DNA of 64,000 bases from Buttiauxella izardii (lineage in GTDB: Bacteria > Pseudomonadota > Gammaproteobacteria > Enterobacterales > Enterobacteriaceae). Position 1 is the first letter of the stretch; each line of letters starts with the position of its first letter. The stretch covers positions 1-64,000 of the forward strand of contig NZ_QZWH01000013.1 in the NCBI RefSeq assembly GCF_003601925.1, given 5' to 3'. The notes under the pieces are model-generated. The model did not search any database. It was not told where the DNA came from and saw only the letters and a program-made list of their open reading frames with translations. Of the stretch, positions 53,501-62,900 are shown in pieces. The translations under genes and the position numbers were made by a program.

Positions 53501-54199
53501 CTAAATCGCCACCAGCCCCCTGACCCCATCCGTTTCCATATCTCCCCCCGCGCCACGCTGAATAATTGAGCCGCGCGACATCACTAAATAATTATCGGCA
53601 AGTTCCGCCGCGAAATCATAAAACTGTTCAACCAGCAAAATCGCCATATCTCCTTTGGCGGCGAGGCTGCTAATAACCTGACCGATCTCCTTAATCACTG
53701 AGGGCTGAATGCCTTCGGTCGGTTCATCGAGAATTAATAGCTGCGGCTTGCAGGCCAACGCGCGGCCAATCGCCAGTTGTTGCTGTTGCCCGCCGGAAAG
53801 GTCACCGCCACGCCGCTGCTTCATCTCTTTTAGTACCGGAAAGAGCTGATAAATTTCTTCTGGCACCTGTTTAGCATCGCGCCCGGCAAAGCGCGAAAGC
53901 CCCATCAGCAAGTTTTCTTCTACCGTCAGACGCGGGAAAATCTCGCGCCCTTGCGGCACATAGGCAATCCCTGCCTGTACACGTTGATGCGGTTTACGCG
54001 CCGTAATGTTGTTTTGCTGCCAGTTTATGGAACCAGATTTCGCCGGAATCAGCCCCATCAAGCATTTCAGCAGTGTGCTTTTGCCTACGCCATTACGCCC
54101 GAGCAAGCAGGTGACTTCGCCGATTTTGGCTTCAAACGAGACGCCGCGCAGAATATGGCTGCCGCCGTAATATTGGTTTAACTCGTTGACTTGTAGCAT
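53501..54199 (-). CDS. urtE: urea ABC transporter ATP-binding protein UrtE
   Basis: 232 aa LivF-type ATPase. Walker A GRNGVGKSTLL, signature LSGGQQQQLAIGRALACKPQ and Walker B LLILDEPTEGIQP are complete; the EGIQP after the Walker B Glu is the UrtE form. It pairs with UrtD to energise urea import through UrtBC. Last gene of the urt operon, separated from urtD by 106 bp that hold palindromic repeats, so its expression level may differ from the rest. Confidence 0.93.
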   Translation of the reverse strand: MLQVNELNQYYGGSHILRGVSFEAKIGEVTCLLGRNGVGKSTLLKCLMGLIPAKSGSINWQQNNITARKPHQRVQAGIAYVPQGREIFPRLTVEENLLMGLSRFAGRDAKQVPEEIYQLFPVLKEMKQRRGGDLSGGQQQQLAIGRALACKPQLLILDEPTEGIQPSVIKEIGQVISSLAAKGDMAILLVEQFYDFAAELADNYLVMSRGSIIQRGAGGDMETDGVRGLVAI

Positions 54200-54205
54200 A
54201 AACCA

Positions 54206-54286
54206 CCCTCATCCCAACCTTCTCCCTGAGGGAGAAGGAGAAAACCATACGATCCCCTCTCCAGGGGGAGAGGGTTAGGGTGAGGG
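54206..54286. repeat. palindromic extragenic repeats between urtD and urtE
   Basis: Two units: one with TTCTCCCTGAGGGAGAA at its core (54206-54238) and one with CCCTCTCCAGGGGGAGAGGG and TTAGGGTGAGGG (54253-54286). Same family as the repeats at 57692-57776 and 59765-59920. Each could form a strong hairpin within the mRNA. Confidence 0.85.
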
Positions 54287-54305
54287 CGTAATATCCCCCA
54301 TCCTT

Positions 54306-55106
54306 TTATCGCCCCAAATACACTTCAATCACCTGCTCGTTGGCCTGCACTTCACGCAGCGACCCTTCCGCCAGCACTTGCCCCTGATGCAGTACCGTCA
54401 CATGGTCGGCGATGGTTTCCACAAAGCCCATATCGTGCTCCACCACCATCAACGAATGCTTGCCCGCCAGCCCACGAAACAGCTCGGCGGTGTATTCGGT
54501 TTCGGCGTCGGTCATGCCTGCGGCGGGTTCATCGAGCAACAGCAAATGCGGTTCCTGCACCAGCAACATGCCGATTTCCAGAAACTGCTTTTGCCCGTGG
54601 GACAGCAGCCCGGCCTTACGGTTGCGCTCCGCGCCTAAGCGCAAAGTCGTGAGCATTTCGTCAATACGGTCGCGCTGTTCGGAATTAAGCTTCGCCCGCA
54701 AACTCGCCCACACCGATTTATCCGCTTTCTGCGCAATTTCCAGGTTTTCAAATACTGTCAGCGCTTCAAACACCGTTGGTTTCTGGAACTTGCGACCAAT
54801 GCCGCATTTAGCGATATCCGCCGGCTCTAAGCGCATTAAATCCGTGGATTGATCATAAAACGCCCTACCGCTTTGCGGTTTAGTTTTGCCGGTAATCACG
54901 TCCATTAGCGTGGTTTTCCCGGCACCGTTTGGGCCAATCACGCAGCGCAGCTCGCCCACACCGATATTGAGCGACAAATCTGTCAGCGCTTTGAAACCAT
55001 CAAAACTGACGTTGATATTTTCCAGCATCAGCACCGGGTCGGTCTGGTCGCGAAAACGGTCGGCTTCGTGCTGACGGGTAAATAGCGGTTCACCAGGTTG
55101 CATCAT
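54306..55106 (-). CDS. urtD: urea ABC transporter ATP-binding protein UrtD
   Basis: 266 aa LivG-type ATPase. Walker A GPNGAGKTTLMDVITG, signature LLSHGQKQFLEIGMLL (SHGQ in place of SGGQ, typical of UrtD) and Walker B LLLLDEPAAGMTDAE. Start at ATG 55106 or 55103, overlapping the urtC stop. An N-terminal extension (about 25 residues, with FTRQHEADRFRDQ) precedes the fold as in other UrtD proteins. Confidence 0.93.
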   Translation of the reverse strand: MMQPGEPLFTRQHEADRFRDQTDPVLMLENINVSFDGFKALTDLSLNIGVGELRCVIGPNGAGKTTLMDVITGKTKPQSGRAFYDQSTDLMRLEPADIAKCGIGRKFQKPTVFEALTVFENLEIAQKADKSVWASLRAKLNSEQRDRIDEMLTTLRLGAERNRKAGLLSHGQKQFLEIGMLLVQEPHLLLLDEPAAGMTDAETEYTAELFRGLAGKHSLMVVEHDMGFVETIADHVTVLHQGQVLAEGSLREVQANEQVIEVYLGR

Positions 55107-56176
55107 TTCTCTCCCTTACGCAGCAGGCCAATCACGCCGCGCGGTAAAAATAGCGTCACGACGATGAAAATCAGGCCGAGGAACAGTTGCCAGTATTCCG
55201 GCACCGCCATGGTGAAATAGCTTTTCGCGCCGTTGACTAAACCCGCGCCGAGGATCGGGCCGATCAGCGTCCCACGCCCGCCGAGTGCTACCCAAATGGC
55301 GGCTTCGATGGAGTTAGTCGGCGACATTTCGCCGGGGTTAATAATGCCGACTTGTGGCACATACAACGCCCCCGCCAGCCCGCACAACACGGCGGAAAGC
55401 GTCCACACCAGCAGTTTGAAACCTTTCGGGTCATAGCCGCAGAACACCAGGCGGTTTTCCGCATCACGCACCGCCGTTAGCACGCGGCCAAATTTGCTAC
55501 GTGCTAATGCAAAACCGATTCCCAGACTCGCCAGCAGCAGTAAAACCGTGGCGATAAACAGCGCGATGCGCGTGCCGGTTGCGGTAATTGGCATCCCTAA
55601 AATGGTGGTAAATCCGGTGAAGCCGTTGTTGCCGCCAAACCCCGTTTCATTGCGGAAAAACAGCAACATACCCGCGTAGGTCAGCGCCTGGGTCATAATC
55701 GAAAAGTACACGCCTTTGATTTTTGAGCGGAAGGCAAAGAAGCCAAACACCAGCGCCAGTAACCCCGGCACCAGCACAATCAGCGCCAGCGCCCAGGCAA
55801 AGTGCTGCGTTCCCCACCAGAACCACGGCAGTTCATCCCAGGAAAGAAACGACATAAACGCAGGAAGCCCGTCACCAGCGGCCTGGCGCATCAGATACAT
55901 GCCCATCGCGTAACCGCCGAGGGCGAAGAAAATCCCATGGCCGAGCGACAGCAAACCCGCATAGCCCCACACCAAATCCAGCGCCACGGCAACCGTCGCG
56001 TAACACAGGATTTTGCCGACCAGCGTGAGCGTGTAAGTGGAAAGGCTCAGCGGATGGCTGGCGGGCAAAAGCGTCAAAAATGGCAGTGTCAGCATCAACA
56101 CCACAAGCAGCGAACCCAGCGCCATAGAAATGCGCGGCGCTTTACGGGTTAACGTTAACGTCAGCGGCTGGCTCAT
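55103..56176 (-). CDS. urtC: urea ABC transporter permease UrtC
   Basis: 357 aa LivM-type permease with about nine helices. LVWGYAGLLSLGHGIFFALG near 70 and NNGFTGFTTILGMPITATG near 180 are UrtC marks, and AIWVALGGRGTLIGPILGAG near 290 holds the coupling segment. It overlaps urtD by 4 bp and starts on the last base of urtB, so the block is translationally coupled. Confidence 0.93.
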   Translation of the reverse strand: MSQPLTLTLTRKAPRISMALGSLLVVLMLTLPFLTLLPASHPLSLSTYTLTLVGKILCYATVAVALDLVWGYAGLLSLGHGIFFALGGYAMGMYLMRQAAGDGLPAFMSFLSWDELPWFWWGTQHFAWALALIVLVPGLLALVFGFFAFRSKIKGVYFSIMTQALTYAGMLLFFRNETGFGGNNGFTGFTTILGMPITATGTRIALFIATVLLLLASLGIGFALARSKFGRVLTAVRDAENRLVFCGYDPKGFKLLVWTLSAVLCGLAGALYVPQVGIINPGEMSPTNSIEAAIWVALGGRGTLIGPILGAGLVNGAKSYFTMAVPEYWQLFLGLIFIVVTLFLPRGVIGLLRKGEK

Positions 56177-57666
56177 CAGTCAATAACCCTCCCTTTCAGG
56201 GCGAACAGGCCTTGCGGGCGTTTTTGGATAAACAAAATAATCAGCACGAGGATGAGGATTTTGCCCAGTACCGCGCCAATTTGCGGCTCGAGTATTTTGT
56301 TGAAAATCCCCAGCCCAAATGCCGCAGCAACGGTGCCTGCCAGTTGTCCGACGCCACCGAGCACCACCACTAAGAATGAATCGATGATGTAGCCTTGCCC
56401 CAGTTCCGGCCCGACGTTACCCAGTTGCGAAAGCGCCACGCCACCCAAACCCGCGATGCCCGAACCCAGGCCAAACGCCAGCATATCCACGCGCCCGGTT
56501 GGCACGCCGCAACAGGCCGCCATCGCACGGTTTTGCGTCACAGCTCGCACATTCATGCCTAATCGCGTTTTGTTCAGCAGCAGCCAGGTAAACAGCAAAA
56601 CCAACATCACAAAACCAATCACCACCAGGCGGTTCCACGGCAGAATCAGGTTTGGCAACACTTGAACGCCACCTGAAAGCCACGCCGGATTCGCCACTTC
56701 CATGTTCTGTGCGCCAAACACCATGCGCACAATTTGAATCAGCATCAGGCTGATACCCCAGGTTGCGAGCAGTGTTTCGAGCGGGCGACCATATAAATGG
56801 CGAATCACCGTGCGCTCCAGCGCCATGCCGATCCCGGCGGTAATGGCGAACGCCACCGGCAGCGCGACAATCGGGTAAATCGTCAGCCATTGCGGCGCAT
56901 ATTGCTGAAAGGCGCTTTGCACCAGCCACGCGGAATACGCGCCGAGCATCAGCATTTCGCCATGTGCCATGTTAATTACGCCGAGCAAGCCGTAGGTGAT
57001 CGCCAGCCCCAGCGCGGCTAACAGCAAAATAGAACCCAACGAAATCCCCATAAACGCCTGGCCGAGAATGTCCCCCAGCCATAAACGGTGCTGGATTTTG
57101 TGCAACCCTTCGCTTGCGGCTTTGCGCATCTGCGGGTCAGATTCGGTTTGTGGATCGGTCAGCGGTTTAAGCAACGCCTGCGTTTCCGGCGCGGCGGAAT
57201 GGCTCAACAGTTCCACGGCGTTCAGGCGAACTTTGGCATCCGGGCTGGCGAGCTGAAGTTGAGCAATTGCGCCTTCAAGAGCGGTGCGAACGTCTTCGTC
57301 AGTCTCGACTTTAAGTCTTTGTTCCAGCAATGGAAGCTGGTCTGGCTGCGCCTCGCGCTGCAACGTTTTAGCCGCCTGCAAACGTTGCGTGACGTTGTCA
57401 CTCACCAGTTGATGACTGGCGAGCGCGCTCCCGACCAGAACGCGTAACCGGTTAGTCAGACGGACTTTTTTATCGCCAACCACCAGGTTTTCTTGCCCTA
57501 AAGCGGTAAGTAACGGCAAACGTTTAGCGTCCGGTGCCGCCGCCCAGTTTTGCAGCAGTTTCGCTTGTTGCGTGCGATTGGCCGCCGCAAAATCCTCGGC
57601 ATCTCCGGCACGGGCGAAACACGGCAGCAGCCAGGCCATGATTAACAGCCAGCGTACATATTTCAT
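56176..57666 (-). CDS. urtB: urea ABC transporter permease UrtB
   Basis: 496 aa. A signal peptide (KYVRWLLIMAWLLPCFARA) and about 190 residues of helical, HEAT-like periplasmic sequence (ALLKPLTDPQTESDPQMRKA) precede a LivH-type permease of about eight helices (ALGLAITYGLLGVINMAHGE near 222, GGVGQLAGTVAAAFGLGIFN near 440). The extension is normal for proteobacterial UrtB. The stop overlaps urtC by 1 bp; the gap to urtA holds palindromic repeats. Confidence 0.93.
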   Translation of the reverse strand: MKYVRWLLIMAWLLPCFARAGDAEDFAAANRTQQAKLLQNWAAAPDAKRLPLLTALGQENLVVGDKKVRLTNRLRVLVGSALASHQLVSDNVTQRLQAAKTLQREAQPDQLPLLEQRLKVETDEDVRTALEGAIAQLQLASPDAKVRLNAVELLSHSAAPETQALLKPLTDPQTESDPQMRKAASEGLHKIQHRLWLGDILGQAFMGISLGSILLLAALGLAITYGLLGVINMAHGEMLMLGAYSAWLVQSAFQQYAPQWLTIYPIVALPVAFAITAGIGMALERTVIRHLYGRPLETLLATWGISLMLIQIVRMVFGAQNMEVANPAWLSGGVQVLPNLILPWNRLVVIGFVMLVLLFTWLLLNKTRLGMNVRAVTQNRAMAACCGVPTGRVDMLAFGLGSGIAGLGGVALSQLGNVGPELGQGYIIDSFLVVVLGGVGQLAGTVAAAFGLGIFNKILEPQIGAVLGKILILVLIILFIQKRPQGLFALKGRVID

Positions 57667-57691
57667 GGGCGTCTCCTTGAACTCGGTCGAT

Positions 57692-57776
57692 CCCCTCTCC
57701 CTTGAGGGAGAGGGTTAGGGTGAGGGGGATTAGCGACGGACGCCCTCACCCCGGCCCTCTCCCCCTGGAGAGGGAG
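57692..57776. repeat. palindromic extragenic repeats between urtA and urtB
   Basis: Two facing units: CCCTCTCCCTTGAGGGAGAG with GGTTAGGGTGAGGG (57692-57726), and CGCCCTCACCCCGGCC with CTCTCCCCCTGGAGAGGGAG (57741-57776). They can pair with each other across the GCGACGGACG spacer. Such a hairpin often stabilises the upstream gene's mRNA end and lets the binding protein be made in excess over the permease. Confidence 0.85.
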
Positions 57777-57784
57777 AAAACTCG

Positions 57785-59056
57785 CTAGTTGCTCGCCATT
57801 TTCACCGGCTCGTCAGACTTCTTGTCGTTGCCGGTGATAAACGGGCTCCACGGCTGGGCGCGCACCGGGCCTTCGGTTTGCCACACCACGTTGAACTGGC
57901 CGTTGCCTTCGATTTCACCAATCATCACCGGCTTATGCAGATGGTGGTTGGTGGCGTCCATGGTCAGCGTAAAGCCAGACGGCGCTTTAAAGGTTTGCCC
58001 GGCCATCGCCGCGCGTACTTTGTCCACATCCGTGGTTCCGGCTTTTTCCACCGCCTGCGCCCACATATGAATGCCGACATACGTCGCTTCCATCGGGTCG
58101 TTAGTCACAACGGTGTCGGCGTTCGGCAATTTGTGGGCTTTGGCGTAAGCCTTCCACTCGGCAACAAACGCTTTGTTAGTTGGGTTATCCACGGACTCGA
58201 AGTAGTTCCACGCCGCCAGGTTGCCGACCAACGGTTTGGTGTCAATGCCGCGCAGTTCCTCTTCACCCACCGAGAACGCGACCACCGGAACGTCAGTCGC
58301 TTTCAGACCCTGGTTTGCCAGCTCTTTGTAGAACGGCACGTTGGAATCGCCGTTGATGGTGGAGATCACCGCGGTTTTGCCGCCAGCGGAGAACTTCTTA
58401 ATATTGGCCACAATGGTCTGGTAATCGCTGTAACCAAACGGGGTATAAACCTCTTCGATATCTTTATCCTGCACGCCTTTTGAGTGCAGGAATGCGCGCA
58501 GGATTTTGTTGGTAGTGCGCGGATAAACGTAATCCGTGCCCAGCAGGAAGTAGCGTTTCGCCGCCCCGCCATCTTCGCTCATCAGGTATTCCACCGCCGG
58601 GATCGCCTGCTGGTTCGGGGCTGCACCGGTGTAGAACACGTTTGGCGACATCTCTTCGCCTTCATATTGCACTGGGTAGAACAGCAGCCCGTTCAGCTCC
58701 TCAAACACCGGCAACACAGATTTGCGCGATACCGATGTCCAGCAACCAAACACCACCGCCGCTTTGTCCTGGCTCAGCAACTGGCGCGCTTTTTCAGCGA
58801 ACAACGGCCAGTTAGACGCCGGATCGACGACCACCGGTTCGAGCTGTTTACCCAGCACACCACCTTTGGCGTTGATGTCCGCGATAGTCATCAGCGCCAC
58901 GTCTTTAAGCGGCGTTTCAGAAATCGCCATCGTGCCGGACAGCGAGTGCATAATCCCCACTTTGATGGTGTCGGCAGCCTGAGCGCTAAACGCCAGACCC
59001 ATGCTGATAACGGACGCAGAAAGCGCAAAAGCTTTAACAAATGTACGACGGTGCAT
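57785..59056 (-). CDS. urtA: urea ABC transporter substrate-binding protein UrtA
   Basis: 423 aa, with a signal peptide (HRRTFVKAFALSASVISMGL). Binding fold of the LivJ/AmiC kind with UrtA marks: VGIMHSLSGTMAISETPLKD near 33, FGCWTSVSRKSVLPVFEELN near 110, NVFYTGAAPNQQAIPAVEYL near 140 and NHHLHKPVMIGEI near 375. It gives urea specificity to the importer. ATG 59056 follows GGGAGTGAAG; the in-frame TTG at 59071 is not used. Confidence 0.94.
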   Translation of the reverse strand: MHRRTFVKAFALSASVISMGLAFSAQAADTIKVGIMHSLSGTMAISETPLKDVALMTIADINAKGGVLGKQLEPVVVDPASNWPLFAEKARQLLSQDKAAVVFGCWTSVSRKSVLPVFEELNGLLFYPVQYEGEEMSPNVFYTGAAPNQQAIPAVEYLMSEDGGAAKRYFLLGTDYVYPRTTNKILRAFLHSKGVQDKDIEEVYTPFGYSDYQTIVANIKKFSAGGKTAVISTINGDSNVPFYKELANQGLKATDVPVVAFSVGEEELRGIDTKPLVGNLAAWNYFESVDNPTNKAFVAEWKAYAKAHKLPNADTVVTNDPMEATYVGIHMWAQAVEKAGTTDVDKVRAAMAGQTFKAPSGFTLTMDATNHHLHKPVMIGEIEGNGQFNVVWQTEGPVRAQPWSPFITGNDKKSDEPVKMASN

Positions 59057-59077
59057 AGTCTTCACTCCCAAAGTGTA

Positions 59078-59761
59078 TTAACGAATAACCCCATGTTTCG
59101 CTTGATGAAGCATGTGGAGAGTAATCTGACGAACCTCTTTCTGACTTGCGGCAATATGGTCGTGTAAGCGGCTTTGCGCCTCCTGAGTTTGATGGTTCAA
59201 AATGGCGAGCAAAATCTGCCCATGCTCGAGATAAGTGGCACTTACGCGCGGGCGCTGGGTGAAATCCAGCCGCCGCACAATACGAATTTTTTCGGTGATA
59301 TCACGGTGAACCCGCGCCATTTCTGGGTTTCCCGCCGCTTCGACCAGCGTCATATGGAAAACCTCATCGTGGCTGGCGACTTCCCCGCCGTCGGGCAACT
59401 GCGGCGCATCAATCCAGAACTGCTTCAACGCCTGCAACGGCAGCGGGCGCACTTCGGCAGGCAACGCACACAGCCGTTTTACCGCTTCAAGCTCCAGCAC
59501 AATGCGCAGGTCGTAGAGTGATTCGAGATAATCGAAATCCACCGCTTTTATCTGCCAACCGCTTCGCGGCTGTACTTCGACATAGCCTTCCTGTTCAAGG
59601 GCATACAACGCCTGGCGCACCGGAGTGCGGCTAGCCGCCATGCGCAGCGCGATGTCGTTTTCGCTAAAGCGGTCGCCGGGTAGTAACTGGAAATCAAAGA
59701 TTTCCTGTTTTAGCTGGCGGTAGATGCGTTCAGCGATGCCTGCTGGTTTTTTCATTGGCAT
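59078..59761 (-). CDS. GntR/FadR-family (FCD) transcriptional regulator of the urea cluster
   Basis: About 227 aa. The wHTH is clear (ENDIALRMAASRTPVRQALY, then LEQEGYVEVQPRSGWQ) and the C-terminal FCD helical domain has LYDLRIVLELEAVKRL and HDEVFHMTLVEAAGNPEMAR, with His and Asp residues in FCD metal positions. Start at ATG 59761 (GAGGG upstream) or 59755. The frame reads upstream to 59953 only because a 36-bp repeat array is open. It lies between uca and urtA on the same strand, so it most likely controls these genes; the ligand may be urea, allophanate or a related amide. Confidence 0.88.
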   Translation of the reverse strand: MPMKKPAGIAERIYRQLKQEIFDFQLLPGDRFSENDIALRMAASRTPVRQALYALEQEGYVEVQPRSGWQIKAVDFDYLESLYDLRIVLELEAVKRLCALPAEVRPLPLQALKQFWIDAPQLPDGGEVASHDEVFHMTLVEAAGNPEMARVHRDITEKIRIVRRLDFTQRPRVSATYLEHGQILLAILNHQTQEAQSRLHDHIAASQKEVRQITLHMLHQAKHGVIR

Positions 59762-59764
59762 TGG

Positions 59765-59920
59765 AGCGCCCTCACCCTGGCCCTCTCCCCCAGGAGAGGG
59801 GATTGCCCCGTTTGCTCCTTCTCCTGAGGGAGAGGGGATCGTCCGGTTTGCTCCTTCTCCTGGGGGAGAGGGGATCGTCCGGTTTGCTCCTTCTCCTGGG
59901 GGAGAAGGTTGGGATGAGGG
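59765..59920. repeat. 36-bp tandem array of palindromic repeats between uca and gntR
   Basis: Units begin with TTTGCTCCTTCTCCTG at 59811, 59847 and 59883, period 36 bp, preceded by a different unit (CCCTCACCCTGGCCCTCTCC, 59770-59789). Each unit contains a CTCCTGAGGGAG-like palindrome. Because 36 is a multiple of three, long open frames run through both strands; these are not genes. Confidence 0.88.
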
Positions 59921-59924
59921 CTTA

Positions 59925-62900
59925 TCACACCGCATCCAGCCACAACAGCGCATCTCCCGGCCCCACCGGGCGGCCTTGCTGGCAACTGATGCGGATCACC
60001 GTGCCATCACACGGCGCGGCAACCATCAGCTCCATCTTCATGGCTTCCACCACAATCAGCGGCTCGCCTTGTTTCACGCTCTGCCCCGGTTCAACGAGGA
60101 TCTTCCAGATATTGCCGTTCAAATCCGCGCTGACTAAATGCCCTTCCTGGTCTTCTTCCACTTCTTGTTCAGCAGACATCGCACTCGCCACGGCGGCGGT
60201 TTCCTGTTCCTTCCAGTTCGCCACTTCGCGTTCGAAAGCCGACTGCTGGCGGGTGCGGAAATCATCGATATCTTCAGCGTTGTCAGTCAGGAATGCGGTA
60301 TATGCCGCAAAATCAAACTCCACCTCTTCGATACGAACCTGCGCGCGCCCTTCGCGGAATGCAGTGCGGAATTCAGTCAGCTCATCTTCGGAAACCGGGT
60401 AGAAACGCACCTGGTCGAAGAACTTCAACAGCCACGGCTCATCGCCAAACTGCTCGTTTTTAAGGAATTTGTTCCAGATAGGCAGCGTGCGCCCGACCAG
60501 TTGGTATCCGCCCGGTGAATCCATGCCGTAGATGCACATATACATGCCGCCAATACCGACGGTGCCTTCCGCCGTCCAGGTTCTGGCCGGGTTGTATTTC
60601 GAGCTAAGTAAGCGATGGCGCGGGTCGAGGGGAACCGCGCAAGGAGCGCCGAGGTACACATCTCCCAGGCCGAGAATCAAATAGCTGGCGTCGAACAGGA
60701 TCTGTTTCACTTCGTCGCGGTGTGCCAGGCCATTGGTGCGCTGAATGAAATCAACGTTATTGGGCAGCCACGGCGCATCGGCACGCACGGTTTCTTTGTA
60801 ACGCTCGACGGCGGCAAGCGTGGCGCTGTCTTCAAAGGCCATCGGCAGATGCACAATGCGTGAAGGAATTTTCAGTTTCGTCACATCGCCGAGTTGCTTT
60901 TCGAGGCCGAGCAGCAACGTCAGCAACTGCGACTGCGAAATATGCTGGCTGTCGTAGCGCACCTGTAGCGAACGCACGCCCGGCGAAAGCTCTTCAATGC
61001 CGGAAACGCCCGCCTGTTTGATGGCTTTCATCAGCAGGTAAATGCGCAGGCGCAGCGCCAAATCCAGCACGTTGTCGCCGTATTCAATCAGCACGTAGTT
61101 ATCACCCGCCTGGCGGTAAACCACCGCGGGTAGCTCATCTTGCTGTGGCAATTCTGCGAGGATTGCCGCACTTGAGGTGGTGGTTGGCGTAATGGACGGA
61201 TGTATGTCTGGCAAATTCAGCACATGCAGCAGATTAGTGACCGCCACATCCTGAGCGATTTCCAGCGATTGCGCATGTTCAAAGGTGATGGCGTGGAAGC
61301 GAATAAGGTCGCCCGGTTTCACCTGCCCGACTTTCCATAATTCAGCTTTGGCGATTGTCACCGGGCAAACAAAGCCGCCAAGGCTTGGGCCGTCGCGGGT
61401 CAAAATCACCGGGAAATCACCGGTAAAATTCACCGCACCAATGGCGTATTCGCAGTCGTGAACATTGGAAGGATGCAGCCCCGCTTCGCCGCCGTCGGCC
61501 CGCGTCCATTCCGGTTTCGGACCAACTAAACGTACGCCGAGGCGGTTGGAGTTGTAGTGAACCTGCCATTCGGCATCAAAGAAGGTTTGCATGGATTCTG
61601 GCGTGAAGAAATCTGGCGCACCGTGTGGCCCGTACAACACGCCAATTTCCCAGACATCGCTGTACTGCGGAATGACCGCCGGTTCCGGCGTTTGCGGCAG
61701 TGAAATCGGTGCCGGTGTGGTGCAGGCTGTCAAGCACGGTTGGGAAATCGCCAACACATCGGCCACGCGCAACGTGCGCCCGGCGTGGCCGCCAAATTGC
61801 CCGAGAGCAAATGTCGAACGGCTACCGAGATACACCGGCACATCAATACCATTGCGTACCGCCAGATAAGTGCGGCAACCGGACGTTGCTCGCCCGAGTT
61901 TTAGCGTCTGCCCCGCTTTGACGATCACCGGCTGCCAGTATGGAACGGCTTCGTCATCCAGCGTTGCCGGGCAATCTGCACCCGTTAATGCGATGGTGGC
62001 CGCGCTGTGGAAACGCAGCGTCGGGCCTTGCAGTGTAAATTCGAGCCCTGCCGCAGAAGGATGATTGCCCACAATGCGATTGGCGAGACGGAACGCAAAA
62101 TCGTCCATCGGCCCGGACGGTGGCACGCCGATATCCCAGTAACCAAGGCGGCCAGGGCTGTCCTGCACGCTGCTCCAGGTGCCGGGTTCCAGCACTTCAA
62201 TGGCGTGAGCCTGGTAAACTACGCTGTCGAGCAGGCGCGTCCACATCATTCCGGCTTTAAATTCAGCCAGTTGTACGATTTGGCGCAGGTAATCGAGGTT
62301 GGTGGCAATGCCGTGCAAACGCGTGGCGGCCAGCGCCGTGTTCAGTTTACTTAACGCCTGCTGACGATCTTCACCGTAAACGATCACTTTGGCGATCATC
62401 GGATCGTAGAACGCGCTGACTTCGCTGCCGGTGCTGACCCAACCGTCAACACGCACATCTTGCGGGAAATAAACGTCGGTCAGCACGCCAGGGCTTGGCT
62501 GGAAGTTTTTCAGCGCGTCTTCGGCGTAAATTCGCACCTCGATAGACGCACCTTTTGGCGCTTGCGCCATGCGCTGCCAGTCAAGCGTGACGCCGGCGGC
62601 GACGTTGATCATGCATTCAATCAGATCCAGCCCAGTGACCATTTCCGTCACCGGATGCTCAACCTGCAAACGAGTATTCACTTCGAGGAAGTAAAACGCA
62701 TCACGAGCGGCGTCGTAGATAAATTCCACGGTGCCCGCGCTGCGGTAATTAACTGACTCGCCAAGTGCGACGGCGGCGGCGTGAATCGCTTCGCGGGTCG
62801 CCTGCGGTAAATTTGGCGCGGGCGTTTCTTCCACCACTTTCTGGTTGCGGCGTTGTAGAGAACAATCACGTTCGCCCAGTGCCACCACTTTGCCTTTGCC

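Noticed and set aside
59811..59918. CRISPR-like tandem repeats
   Set aside because: Units are directly adjacent with no spacers and contain strong palindromes; they are extragenic palindromic repeats.
59724..60402. Open frames on both strands through the 36-bp repeats
   Set aside because: The repeat length is a multiple of three and lacks stops, so frames stay open by chance; the translation is a repetitive peptide.
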